From Bacteroidota bacterium (GTDB taxonomy: Bacteria; Bacteroidota; Bacteroidia; B-17B0; Aurantibacillaceae), in contig SYAL01000047.1 of NCBI GenBank assembly GCA_005787585.1, positions 100,222 to 164,221 of the forward strand: DNA of 64,000 nt. Direction: 5' to 3'. Made by a program: the position numbers and the translations under genes. The notes below the pieces were generated by a model. That model worked only from the letters and a program-made list of their open reading frames with translations. It was not told where the DNA came from and did not search any database. How positions within the stretch are numbered: position 1 is the first letter of the stretch; each line of letters starts with the position of its first letter. Shown one piece after another: positions 8,628 to 17,533 of the stretch.

Positions 8628-9017
8628 ATGCCTATAACTGAAATAAAATTAATATTCGTGTTTTTATTGTTTTTATTCTCAAATAATTATATGTTTTGCC
8701 AACAAATTAATCAAGGGAAAAATAAAGTTGAGGTATATAAAACTTACACGCAAAAAGTTTTAGGAAAAAATATTGGCTATTATGTTGAATTTAAAAATAA
8801 TGGTACAAAAAGTGTAGATGGACTTAAATGGATCGCTAATTTTTATGATAATTTTGGCGATTATAAGGGCAAAAGAGAAGGTAGTTGGGAATCGGATAAT
8901 TTTATTTCAGCTTTAGCACCGGGAAAAACGACTAAAGATTTAGAAGCTAATTATGTAAAAGATGCAACAAAAGTTTTTATAATAATTAAAGTTGTTCACT
9001 TTAAGGATGATAATTAA
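8628..9017 (+). CDS. Small secreted protein with an FxLYD-like beta domain
   Basis: The 129-residue protein has a Sec signal peptide ending near NNYMFCQQ. The mature part is a single beta-rich domain (YYVEFKNNGTKSVDGLKW, NFYDNFGDYKGKREGSW, APGKTTKDLEANY) resembling FxLYD/DUF3426-type extracellular domains. The Cys in MFCQQ is preceded by Phe, a poor lipobox, so it is probably not a lipoprotein. The ATG at 8628 was chosen over the in-frame TTG at 8601, because a TAAATTTG promoter box at 8609-8616 lies between them. Its function is unknown; it stands alone between two minus-strand genes. Confidence 0.6.
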   Translation: MPITEIKLIFVFLLFLFSNNYMFCQQINQGKNKVEVYKTYTQKVLGKNIGYYVEFKNNGTKSVDGLKWIANFYDNFGDYKGKREGSWESDNFISALAPGKTTKDLEANYVKDATKVFIIIKVVHFKDDN

Positions 9018-9038
9018 TTAATTTTTAAAATAACAAAT

Positions 9039-11870
9039 TTAATGTGCCTCTAGCCAATTCAATCCAACTCCTATACCAACTTCAATCGGAACATTTAGAG
9101 GAAGTGCCTCGCGCATTAATTTTTCTATAATAGGTTTAACTATTTCCAATTCGGGTTTATAAACATCAAAAACTAATTCGTCGTGAACCTGCAAAAGCAT
9201 TTTTGTTTTAAAATTATTGTTTTTTAATTCGTTATAAATATTAATCATGGCCATTTTAATCATATCTGCGGCGCTGCCTTGTATTGGAGCATTAATAGCA
9301 TTTCTTTCGGCATAATTTCTTACTGTTGCATTATTCGAATTAATATCGCTCAGCCATCGTTTTCGTCCTAATAACGTTTTCACAAATCCATTTTTTCGAG
9401 CAAACTCAATCGTGTCATCCATATAGTTTTTGATTGCTCCATATTCTTTAAAATAATTATTAATTAAGTCCTGAGCTTCTTTTCGAGGAATATTTAAATT
9501 TGATGCTAAACCAAAAGCGCCTTGTCCATATATAATTCCAAAATTTACGCTTTTGCTTTTATATCTCATTTCTTTAGTTACTTCATCTTCGTTAACGCCA
9601 AAAACTTTAGCAGCGGTAGCGGTATGAATATCTTTTTTTAATCTAAATGCTTCGCACATGTTTGTATCACCACTAATACTGGCCACTATCCTTAATTCTA
9701 TTTGAGAATAATCGGCGCTTAATAATATATGATTTTCGTCGCGAGGAATAAATGCTTTTCTAATTTGACGGCCTTTTTCTGTTCGAATAGGTATATTTTG
9801 AAGATTAGGATTATCGCTACTTAATCTACCTGTAACGGCAACAACCTGATTAAATGAGGTGTGAATTCGGCCGGTAGTATTGTTTACAAGTTCGGGCAAG
9901 GTATCGACGTATGTATTTTTTAATTTTACCAATTCGCGATAATCTAAAATTTTTGCTACAATGGGATGCAAGCTTTCTAGTTTGCTTAACACGTCTTCGC
10001 CTGTTGCGTACTGACCTGTTTTTGTTTTCTTTGGTTTATCTATTATTTTTAAATACTCGAATAAAATTTCACCTACTTGTTTAGGTGAAGACACATTAAA
10101 TTTTGTACCTGCAAAACTTTGAATCTCTTCCTCTACAACTGCAATATCGTTTTGTAATTGTACAGAAAATTCTTTTAAAGCTGGTACATCTATATTAATT
10201 CCTTCGCGTTCGATATTAGCGAGTACTATTATTAAAGGGAGTTCTACTTCAATGAATAGTTTTTCAAGATCGTTTTGGATAAGTTTAGAAACAAAATTAT
10301 TTTTCAATTGCAAGGTAATGTCTGCATCTTCGGCGGCATAATCTTTAATCAAATTTATGTCAACTGAGCGCATGCTTAATTGATCGCTGCCTTTTTTACC
10401 AATTAAAGTGCTAATGCTTACTGGCGTATAATTTAAATATGTTTGAGCCAATATGTCCATGTTGTGTCTCATGTCGGGCATTATTAAAAAATGAGCTACC
10501 ATGGTATCAAACAATTTATTTTTAATATCTAACCCATAGTTTTTTAAAATCTGATAATCATATTTAATATTTTGGCCTATAAGCGTTTTTGTTTCGTCTT
10601 CGAATATTGGCTTAAATAAATTTATTTGTTCTAAGGCTAATGATTTACTTTCGTTAATTGGCAGGTAATATGCTTCGTGTTCTTTTACCGAAAAAGAAAA
10701 TCCAACTAATTCTGCGTTTAAGGTATTAAGTGAGGTGGTTTCAGTATCAAAACAAAACTCGTGATGTTGTTTTAAAAGTGCAATTAAATTAATTATTTTT
10801 TCTGTTGAATCAATTAGTTCGTAATTATGAATTACCTCATTTATAGTTTTAAAATTAGCAGCTGTTTCTTTTTGTGAATTATTATCTGAGGCTTGCAAAA
10901 ATAAATCTGTACTGGCAAACAAATCGGTTTGAGCGCTTTGCTGTTTTGGTTTTTCAATAATTTTTGTTTCGTTTAAAGCAATATCTTCATTTAAAATTTT
11001 TTGTGCAAACCCTCTAAACTCTAGTTCTTTAAAAATTTCTAATAAAGCCGGCTTATTTAATTTTTTTATGGCTAATTTTTCTTCTTCTAATTCAATAGGG
11101 CAGTCTAAAATAATTGTGGCTAATCTTTTAGACTGAATGGCAATGTCTTTATTATTTTCAACTTTTTCTTTGAGCTTTCCTTTTAATTGATGTGTATTTT
11201 GTAATATATTTTCGATGCTACCAAAATCTTTTATTAACTGTATTGCAGTTTTTTCTCCTACTCCTGAAATGCCAGGAATATTGTCGGCTTTATCGCCCAT
11301 TAATCCTAAAATATCAATTAGTTGGGAAACTGATTTTATTTCCCATTTTTTACAAATTTCTTCGGCCCCAAGTATTTCGGCTCCGTTACCTAAACGGGCA
11401 GGCTTATAAATAAATGTATTTGCATCGACTAGTTGACCATAATCTTTATCTGGGGTCATCATATAAGTTGTAAATCCCGCTTTTTCGGCTTTAATGGCAA
11501 GGGTTCCAATTACATCATCGGCTTCAAAACCCGATATACCGTAAACTTCTATATTAAAAGCTTTAATTAATTCTACAATAATGGGAATTGATTTTCTTAA
11601 ATCTTCGGGCATTTCTTCTCGATTGGCTTTATAAGATTCAAATTCTATATGCCTTTGCGTTGGTCCTTCCACATCAAAAACAACCGCAATATGGCTTGGC
11701 TTTTCTTTATTTAAAATTTCTAATAGGGTATTTGTAAATCCAAAAATTGCCGAAGTGTTAAATCCTTTTGAATTAATGCGCGGGTTATTACTAAAAGCGA
11801 AATATGCTCTATATATTAAAGCAAGAGCATCTAATAAAAATAATTTTTTTTCAGTTTGCTTTGTTATCAT
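9039..11870 (-). CDS. polA: DNA polymerase I
   Basis: This 943-residue enzyme fills gaps and removes RNA primers in replication and repair. The N-terminal 5'-3' exonuclease (about 1-300) has LFLLDALALIYRAYFAF and an HhH region (GDKADNIPGISGVGEKTA). The 3'-5' proofreading domain (about 350-560) keeps its acidic start in FDTETTSL, so proofreading is probably active. The polymerase domain has motif A (SADYSQIELRI), motif B (KSVNFGIIYG) and motif C (QVHDELVFDV). Length matches Bacteroidota PolA. The start is ATG. It is flanked by convergent and intergenic sequence and appears monocistronic. Confidence 0.97.
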   Translation of the reverse strand: MITKQTEKKLFLLDALALIYRAYFAFSNNPRINSKGFNTSAIFGFTNTLLEILNKEKPSHIAVVFDVEGPTQRHIEFESYKANREEMPEDLRKSIPIIVELIKAFNIEVYGISGFEADDVIGTLAIKAEKAGFTTYMMTPDKDYGQLVDANTFIYKPARLGNGAEILGAEEICKKWEIKSVSQLIDILGLMGDKADNIPGISGVGEKTAIQLIKDFGSIENILQNTHQLKGKLKEKVENNKDIAIQSKRLATIILDCPIELEEEKLAIKKLNKPALLEIFKELEFRGFAQKILNEDIALNETKIIEKPKQQSAQTDLFASTDLFLQASDNNSQKETAANFKTINEVIHNYELIDSTEKIINLIALLKQHHEFCFDTETTSLNTLNAELVGFSFSVKEHEAYYLPINESKSLALEQINLFKPIFEDETKTLIGQNIKYDYQILKNYGLDIKNKLFDTMVAHFLIMPDMRHNMDILAQTYLNYTPVSISTLIGKKGSDQLSMRSVDINLIKDYAAEDADITLQLKNNFVSKLIQNDLEKLFIEVELPLIIVLANIEREGINIDVPALKEFSVQLQNDIAVVEEEIQSFAGTKFNVSSPKQVGEILFEYLKIIDKPKKTKTGQYATGEDVLSKLESLHPIVAKILDYRELVKLKNTYVDTLPELVNNTTGRIHTSFNQVVAVTGRLSSDNPNLQNIPIRTEKGRQIRKAFIPRDENHILLSADYSQIELRIVASISGDTNMCEAFRLKKDIHTATAAKVFGVNEDEVTKEMRYKSKSVNFGIIYGQGAFGLASNLNIPRKEAQDLINNYFKEYGAIKNYMDDTIEFARKNGFVKTLLGRKRWLSDINSNNATVRNYAERNAINAPIQGSAADMIKMAMINIYNELKNNNFKTKMLLQVHDELVFDVYKPELEIVKPIIEKLMREALPLNVPIEVGIGVGLNWLEAH

Positions 11871-12034
11871 GCTATTCTTTTCTGCTTCAAATCTTAAAAA
11901 TATATTTTATCAATATAATTTAATAAATATTCATAAAGGAAATTAAATTTACAAGTAATAAAAGACTTTTAAGGCTCTGTGGATAAATTTATGTGCCTAA
12001 TTTATAAAAGAATTTTAAAGAAATTGATTGTATT

Positions 12035-12520
12035 TTATTTTTTCAAATCAATAGAATGGTTATTTAAACGCAAATAATTCGTAATGGTTAAGAAAAGATT
12101 AGGGTCTTTTTGTATCAAACTATGTATATTTTGTAAGATATATTTTTTATCTTGAATAATATTTTTCTGATAATTTAAAATACTAGGAGCATGATCTTGA
12201 ACAGCAAGTCTAATGTATCGAATTTCAATATTTACGCTATCTTTTAATACACAGTCGTTTAGTTTTTCTTTTCCTTCATTAAAATAAGTTAATTTACTGA
12301 TAGGATTAAATTTATATTTAGCAAGTGCCATTTGGGCTGCAGCTTTATAAGCATTTTTAAGCGGTTGAGAAATTCCTATAATGTTATTTGAAATATTAAA
12401 TAAAGCAATTGCTGAACTTTCTTTTTTATCTATAAGTGGAAATAAATTTCTCATTTTATTTAAATCTGAATTTAAACAAAAAGAAAAAAAATAAAAACTT
12501 ATAATTAAAAAATTTATCAC
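12035..12520 (-). CDS. Unknown exported protein at the end of the crtI-crtB operon
   Basis: The 161-residue protein has a hydrophobic N-terminus (NFLIISFYFFSFCL) that looks like a signal peptide, then a mostly helical region with KNAYKAAAQMALAKYKFNP and IRYIRLAVQDHAPSILNY. The GTG start overlaps the crtB stop by four bases (GTGA), so the two are translationally coupled. I recognise no family. Coupling to crtB suggests a part in carotenoid production or membrane handling, but exported helical proteins of this kind may also be unrelated passengers. Confidence 0.7.
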   Translation of the reverse strand: MINFLIISFYFFSFCLNSDLNKMRNLFPLIDKKESSAIALFNISNNIIGISQPLKNAYKAAAQMALAKYKFNPISKLTYFNEGKEKLNDCVLKDSVNIEIRYIRLAVQDHAPSILNYQKNIIQDKKYILQNIHSLIQKDPNLFLTITNYLRLNNHSIDLKK

Positions 12521-13353
12521 AATAAATTAAAACTATTACGCAAATAGCTTCCGGCAAATAAAACTATTTTTTGAGAGTTTGGTATACGAATTCGCTCCTC
12601 TAATATAGATTGAGGTTGTAGTTTTTTTATTTTATTAAATAGGGCGCGATAATAAATATAAGCAACATAAACACCAAAACGAGATTTTTTAGGAAGCTTA
12701 CGAATACCAATAAGCCCTTCTTCAAAGTCTAATTCAATGTCGTTTTCTATGTCAAGCTTGCTTTCTTGATTTAACTCCTTAATATTGATATTAGGGAAAT
12801 AGATTCTACCCATTCCGACGTAATCCGCATTCAAATCTCTTAAAAAATTTATTTTCTGAAAAGCCGATCCCAAAGACATTGCAAAGGGCTTAAGCTCATT
12901 GTAAAGTCCATTATTATTTTCGGTAAAAACTCTTAAACACATTAATCCAACTGCCTCGGCGCTGCCTAAAATATATTTTTTATAACTTTCTACGGTATAC
13001 TCTTTTTTATTTAAATCCATTTCCATGCTGCTTAAAAAAGAATCAATCAATTCTTTTTCGATATTGTATTTATTAGCAACAGCTTGAAAACTATTTAATA
13101 TTGGGCTTAAACTAATTTTTCTCTCGATGCTTAAATAAGTGTCGCGCTTAAATTCAGATAACAATGTTGATTTATCAAATTCGTGAAAACTATCTACAAT
13201 TTCATCTGCAAATCTAACAAAACCATAAATACTATAAATTGGATTTCGAAAATCTATATTTAAAAACCGAATACCTAAACTAAAAGATGTGCTATATTTT
13301 TTAGTTACAGTTTTGCTTATTTTGATAGAAACCTCATCAAATAAATGTTTCAT
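12517..13353 (-). CDS. crtB: Phytoene synthase
   Basis: CrtB condenses two geranylgeranyl diphosphates into phytoene, the first committed step of C40 carotenoids. The 278-residue protein has both Asp-rich diphosphate/Mg2+ motifs of squalene/phytoene synthases: D50-E-I-V-D54 (RFADEIVDSF) and D173-x3-D177 (NFLRDLNADYVGMGRIYFP), plus the intervening SAEAVGLMCLRVF helix. It follows crtI by 40 bases on the same strand and overlaps the next gene by four bases. No GGPP synthase (crtE) is in the window, so the substrate must come from elsewhere. Confidence 0.95.
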   Translation of the reverse strand: MKHLFDEVSIKISKTVTKKYSTSFSLGIRFLNIDFRNPIYSIYGFVRFADEIVDSFHEFDKSTLLSEFKRDTYLSIERKISLSPILNSFQAVANKYNIEKELIDSFLSSMEMDLNKKEYTVESYKKYILGSAEAVGLMCLRVFTENNNGLYNELKPFAMSLGSAFQKINFLRDLNADYVGMGRIYFPNINIKELNQESKLDIENDIELDFEEGLIGIRKLPKKSRFGVYVAYIYYRALFNKIKKLQPQSILEERIRIPNSQKIVLFAGSYLRNSFNLL

Positions 13354-13393
13354 ATAAATCTGTCTATATTCAAATTTAACTCTTTTTAAACAA

Positions 13394-14872
13394 TTAATTT
13401 TTAAAATAGTTTAATACCTGCTCGGCAACTAATTTACCGGATATAATTGAAGGCGGAACCCCAGGCCCAGGTACGGTTAACTGCCCTGTATAAAATAAAT
13501 TTTTAACTTTTTTATTTTTAATAGCCGGTTTAAGGTGGGCGGTTTGAAATAATGTATTTGCTAAGCCATAAGCATTTCCCTTAAAAGCATTATAATCCAT
13601 AATAAAATTACTTGGTGCATAACTTTTAAAATGAACAATTTTTGTCGAAATGTCTACCCCTGTTTTTAACTTTATTCGTTCAACTACTATTTTAAAATAA
13701 CTATCTCGAATTTCTTGATTGTCTTTTAAATCGGGGGCAACAGGTATTAAAATAAAGATATTCTCGCACTTTGGTGGAACTATAGATTGATCCGTTTTAC
13801 TAGGGCAGCAAACATAAAATAAAGGATTTTTTGGCCACTGAGGGTTGGTATATATTTGCTGGGAATGGTTCTCAAAATCTGTATCAAAAAATAAATTGTG
13901 ATGCAATAAATTCGGAATTTTTTCTTTTAAACCTACATAATAAATCAAAGAACTTGGCGCCATTTTTCTGCTATTCCAGTAGGGCTCACTATAATTTCTG
14001 TAAACTGCTTCTAATAACTTTTGTTCAGTAAAATGATAATCTGCCGATGAAATAACTGCTTCAAATTCTGCTGTATTTTTTGAATTAAAAAAAATGCTTT
14101 TAGCAAGCTTTTGATCAACATATATTTTAGTTACATCTGCTTCTGTTTCAAATTTTACACCCAATTCTAAGGCTAATTTATACATGCCTTCTGATATTTT
14201 TTGCATCCCTCCCATTGGGTACCAAGTCCCTAGAACTAAATCGGCGTAATTCATTAAACTATAAAGGGCCGGCGTATTTTGAGGTAATGCACCTAAAAAT
14301 AAAACAGGAAATTCAAGTAAATGAATTAGTTTTTCGTTTTTAAATAGTTTTCTAACATGCTTACTCATGCTTTTAAATACATCAAGTCTGAATATTCCTT
14401 TAATTAATTCTGAATCTAATAGCTCTGAAAAATTAATACCTGGTTTATAAACAAAATTATTAATTCCCACTTGATATTTATATTCCGCCTCGGATAAAAA
14501 AGTTTTTAAATTACGGCTACTTCCAGGTTCATATTTTTCAAAAAGCATATATAAATCCTCTAGAGATGCTGGAACATCTAAATCATCATCCTTAAAAAAT
14601 ACTCTATATCCTGGATTTAATCTTACCAAATTATAATAATCTGATACTTTTTTTTCAAAATCACCAAAAAATTTTTCAAATACGTCTGGCATCCAATACC
14701 AACTTGGACCCATGTCAAACAAAAAACCATCTTCTGAATAACATCTCGAACGGCCTCCAACTGAATTATGCTTCTCGTAAACACAAACTTCGTGGCCCCA
14801 TTTGGCTAAATAACAAGCTGCCGAAAGCCCACTAAATCCCGCTCCAATAATGGCAACTTTTTTCTTTTTCAT
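13394..14872 (-). CDS. crtI: Phytoene desaturase
   Basis: CrtI introduces four double bonds into phytoene to give lycopene. The protein of about 492 residues has an N-terminal FAD-binding dinucleotide fold (VAIIGAGFSGLSAACYLA), the CrtI pattern GGRSRCYSEDGFLFDMGPSW, and the C-terminal FAD motif (NLFYTGQLTVPGPGVPPSII). The ATG at 14872 (MKKKKVAII) was preferred to the in-frame ATG at 14881 because it begins at the usual distance from the nucleotide-binding fold and lies six bases from a TAAATTTG box. It leads the left-hand operon crtI-crtB-unknown and diverges from crtD. Confidence 0.93.
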   Translation of the reverse strand: MKKKKVAIIGAGFSGLSAACYLAKWGHEVCVYEKHNSVGGRSRCYSEDGFLFDMGPSWYWMPDVFEKFFGDFEKKVSDYYNLVRLNPGYRVFFKDDDLDVPASLEDLYMLFEKYEPGSSRNLKTFLSEAEYKYQVGINNFVYKPGINFSELLDSELIKGIFRLDVFKSMSKHVRKLFKNEKLIHLLEFPVLFLGALPQNTPALYSLMNYADLVLGTWYPMGGMQKISEGMYKLALELGVKFETEADVTKIYVDQKLAKSIFFNSKNTAEFEAVISSADYHFTEQKLLEAVYRNYSEPYWNSRKMAPSSLIYYVGLKEKIPNLLHHNLFFDTDFENHSQQIYTNPQWPKNPLFYVCCPSKTDQSIVPPKCENIFILIPVAPDLKDNQEIRDSYFKIVVERIKLKTGVDISTKIVHFKSYAPSNFIMDYNAFKGNAYGLANTLFQTAHLKPAIKNKKVKNLFYTGQLTVPGPGVPPSIISGKLVAEQVLNYFKN

Positions 14873-14878
14873 GAACCA

Positions 14879-14913
14879 CAAATTTAAACAAATTTCAAAT
14901 AAAATTGTTTAAA
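14879..14913. promoter_or_regulatory. Divergent crt control region: crtI -7 box and a 9-bp inverted repeat
   Basis: Only 53 bases separate the crtI and crtD starts. On the minus strand TAAATTTG (14886-14879) matches the Bacteroidota -7 element exactly and ends six bases before the crtI ATG. It overlaps the left arm of a perfect inverted repeat: TTTAAACAA at 14883-14891 and TTGTTTAAA at 14905-14913, 13 bases apart, so the arms are 22 bases apart, about two helical turns. A regulator such as the CarH-like protein bound here could block both operons. The arms are AT-rich and single half-sites also occur elsewhere, so this is a candidate operator only. Confidence 0.4.
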
Positions 14914-14925
14914 AATCGTACTTTT

Positions 14926-16404
14926 ATGGTAAAAAATATTAATAAAAAAATAAATATCATTGGTTCGGGTATTGCTGGTTTGGCAGCTGCAATTCGTCTA
15001 TCTAAAAAAGGTTATCGAGTTACAGTTTTTGAAAAAAATAATTATTTAGGCGGCAAGTTATCTGAACTAAAATTAGGATCATTCCGTTTCGATAAAGGCC
15101 CATCTTTACTCACCATGCCCCATTTAATTGACGAATTAAGTGACGGTGACAATAGTTTAATTCGTATGCCTTTCAACAAACTCAACACCTTGGCCCATTA
15201 TTTTTTTGAAGATGGCACTAAAATTAAAGCAAGTGGTGTAATCAACGAATTCGCAAAAGAATTATCTGAAAAACTTAATGAAAATGAAACCGTTGTAATA
15301 AATCACCTCAAAAAAAGTGCTTTTTATTATAAAATTACTGCCGATTTATTTTTAACTCAATCACTGAGTAAAATAAAAAACTTTTTAAACCTTAAAACCC
15401 TTAGGGGTATTTTGTGTATTCCAAAACTAAATTTATCAAAAACCATGCATTATCAAAATGCAATTACTTTTAAAAATAATAAAACGGTTCAAATTTTTGA
15501 CCGATACGCCACTTACAATGGCTCAAACCCATTTAAAGCGCCAGCCTTATTAAATATAATACCGCATTTAGAATTTGGCTTTGGGGCCTATTTGCCAAAA
15601 AACGGAATGCATCAAATTACAAAACATTTACATCAACTTGCCTTAAATTTAGGAGTTGAATTTAAATTAAATGCTCCTGTAGAAAAAATTAATATACAAA
15701 ATAACAAAGTAGAGGGCCTTACCAGTAATGGTGTGTTTTATGAATGCGGCTCTGTATTAAGTGATGTGGATATTAATTCAGTTTATGAACATTTATTGCC
15801 AAAAAAATTTATACCAAAAAAATTATTAAGCCAAGAAAAATCTAGTAGTGCTTATGTTTTTTATTTTGGAATAAATAAAGTATTCAATGAGCTAGATGTT
15901 CACAATATTTTATTTTCAGAAAATTATAAGCAAGAGTTTAATTGCTTATTTAAAGAACAAAAGCCTTATCACGACCCTACAATTTATATCAATATTACCT
16001 CTAAATTATGTAAATTAGATGCTCCGCCAAATTGCGAAAATTGGTTTGTGATGGTTAATGCCCCACACAACACAAAAAAAGAACCTATCACTTATGGCGC
16101 AGAATTAAGAAAACAAGTGCTTTCGAAAATTAATAGAATGTTAAACACCAACTTAGAGGCTCACATCATCGAAGAGGCTGTTTTAGACCCTTATGGGATT
16201 GAAGTGCAAACCTCATCGGTGGGCGGCTCGCTTTATGGCAATGCAAGTAATAATAAATTTTCGGCCTTTTTGCGCCATGCTAACTTTAGTGGCTCTATTA
16301 AAGGATTATATTTTCTTGGTGGCAGCGCTCATCCAGGTGGCGGAATTCCATTATGTTTACTAAGTGCTAAAATTGTAGATAATTTATTTCCTAATCAAAA
16401 CTAA
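14926..16404 (+). CDS. crtD: CrtD-type carotenoid 3',4'-desaturase (CrtI family)
   Basis: The protein of 492 residues is a second CrtI-family FAD enzyme, with IINIIGSGIAGLAAAI-like N-terminus (INIIGSGIAGLAAAIRLSK), the GGKLSE/FDKGPSLL pattern and a C-terminal GLYFLGGSAHPGGGIPL motif. It differs clearly from the neighbouring crtI. It abuts cruF with a 1-base stop/start overlap (TAATG), and the CruF-CrtD pair is the known route for 1'-hydroxylation and 3',4'-desaturation of monocyclic carotenoids. CrtD is therefore the best call over CrtN- or CrtO-like enzymes. The ATG at 14926 is preferred over the TTG at 14905. Confidence 0.75.
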   Translation: MVKNINKKINIIGSGIAGLAAAIRLSKKGYRVTVFEKNNYLGGKLSELKLGSFRFDKGPSLLTMPHLIDELSDGDNSLIRMPFNKLNTLAHYFFEDGTKIKASGVINEFAKELSEKLNENETVVINHLKKSAFYYKITADLFLTQSLSKIKNFLNLKTLRGILCIPKLNLSKTMHYQNAITFKNNKTVQIFDRYATYNGSNPFKAPALLNIIPHLEFGFGAYLPKNGMHQITKHLHQLALNLGVEFKLNAPVEKINIQNNKVEGLTSNGVFYECGSVLSDVDINSVYEHLLPKKFIPKKLLSQEKSSSAYVFYFGINKVFNELDVHNILFSENYKQEFNCLFKEQKPYHDPTIYINITSKLCKLDAPPNCENWFVMVNAPHNTKKEPITYGAELRKQVLSKINRMLNTNLEAHIIEEAVLDPYGIEVQTSSVGGSLYGNASNNKFSAFLRHANFSGSIKGLYFLGGSAHPGGGIPLCLLSAKIVDNLFPNQN

Positions 16405-17051
16405 TGCCAACTTTTTTAAAAAAATATTCGCTTTATTTTTTAATTCTAGTTTATGTTTCTGGAGCTATAGGCTTTGTTATTAATCCCATATTTTTTATCC
16501 CATTTACACCACTTACCTTAACTTTAACGACATTTATTTTTCTAATTCATCAACCCATTACAAATAAAAAATTCGCTTTAGCTTTTTTCTCTATCGCCTT
16601 AATTGGATTTACGAGTGAAGTAATTGGCGTTAAAACATCTTATGTTTTTGGAGATTACTATTACGGTAATGCACTTGGTTACAAATTATTTGGAGTGCCT
16701 TTAACAATTTCGCTAAACTGGGCACTATTAATTATTACTAGTTTTTCAATCAGTTCTAAATTATTTAAAACGCCCGTGGCTCAATCAATTCTTTCGGCAT
16801 TAATTACAACTTCAGTAGATTATTTGATTGAACAATTAGCCAACCAACTTGACTTTTGGTATTTTTCCGATGGAATCGCTGGCTTTCAAAACTATTTGGC
16901 CTGGTTTTGCATCTCATTTATTTCAAGTTTATTGTTTTCTAAAACTTTATTAAAATGCAATGTTAAAATTGCAGCAATAATTATTGGCTTACAACTACTT
17001 TTTTTTAGTTTAATTCTTTTGTTCAAAAACTTTAACTTTACATCATCATGA
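16404..17051 (+). CDS. cruF: Carotenoid 1,2-hydratase, membrane protein (CruF family)
   Basis: The 215-residue protein has about seven hydrophobic segments and the CruF/DUF422 landmarks: GFTSEVIGVKTSYVFGDYYY, a following LGYKLFGVPLTISLNWALL, and DYLIEQLANQLDFWYFSDG near the C-terminus. CruF adds water to the psi end of lycopene or gamma-carotene to form the 1'-hydroxyl. It overlaps crtD by one base and crtZ by four (ATGA), so the three are one translationally coupled operon. The presence of cruF separates this pathway from the simple zeaxanthin route. Confidence 0.85.
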   Translation: MPTFLKKYSLYFLILVYVSGAIGFVINPIFFIPFTPLTLTLTTFIFLIHQPITNKKFALAFFSIALIGFTSEVIGVKTSYVFGDYYYGNALGYKLFGVPLTISLNWALLIITSFSISSKLFKTPVAQSILSALITTSVDYLIEQLANQLDFWYFSDGIAGFQNYLAWFCISFISSLLFSKTLLKCNVKIAAIIIGLQLLFFSLILLFKNFNFTSS

Positions 17052-17524
17052 TTATTTTTTTAAATATTTTTATTGTATTAATAACTTTCGCTCTAACAGA
17101 ATTTTCTGCTTGGGCTAATCATAAATATATTATGCATGGCTCAATGTGGTTTTTCCATTCAGATCATCATAAAAAAGACCACTCGAGCTGGTTTGAACGA
17201 AACGATATTTTTTTCTTAATGTACGCGATCCCCAGCTGGCTATGTATTATGCTGGGTATGATGAATGGATATGCTTGGTACACTTGGGTTGGTTTTGGAA
17301 TTGCGCTTTATGGCTTAGCTTATTTTTTTGTGCACGATATTGTAATTCACCAAAGATTTAAAGTATTAACTAAATCAAAAAATTTATACGTTTTAGCACT
17401 AAGAAGAGCTCATAAAATGCACCATAAACACATAGGTAAAGAAGATGGCGAAAGTTTTGGTATGCTATTTATTCATCCCAAATATTTTGCCGAAGCAAAA
17501 AAACTAAAGCTTGCTAATAAATAG
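17048..17524 (+). CDS. crtZ: Beta-carotene 3-hydroxylase
   Basis: CrtZ is a membrane di-iron enzyme that hydroxylates the beta ring at C3. The 158-residue protein has the full set of histidine boxes: HKYIMH (H25, H30), HSDHH (H37, H40, H41), FVHDIVIHQRF and HKMHHKHIGKEDGESFG. Four hydrophobic segments surround them. It overlaps the end of cruF by four bases and lies nine bases before the cyclase gene. In this operon the natural substrate is probably a monocyclic carotenoid rather than beta-carotene. Confidence 0.95.
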   Translation: MIIFLNIFIVLITFALTEFSAWANHKYIMHGSMWFFHSDHHKKDHSSWFERNDIFFLMYAIPSWLCIMLGMMNGYAWYTWVGFGIALYGLAYFFVHDIVIHQRFKVLTKSKNLYVLALRRAHKMHHKHIGKEDGESFGMLFIHPKYFAEAKKLKLANK

Positions 17525-17533
17525 TTTTTAAAA

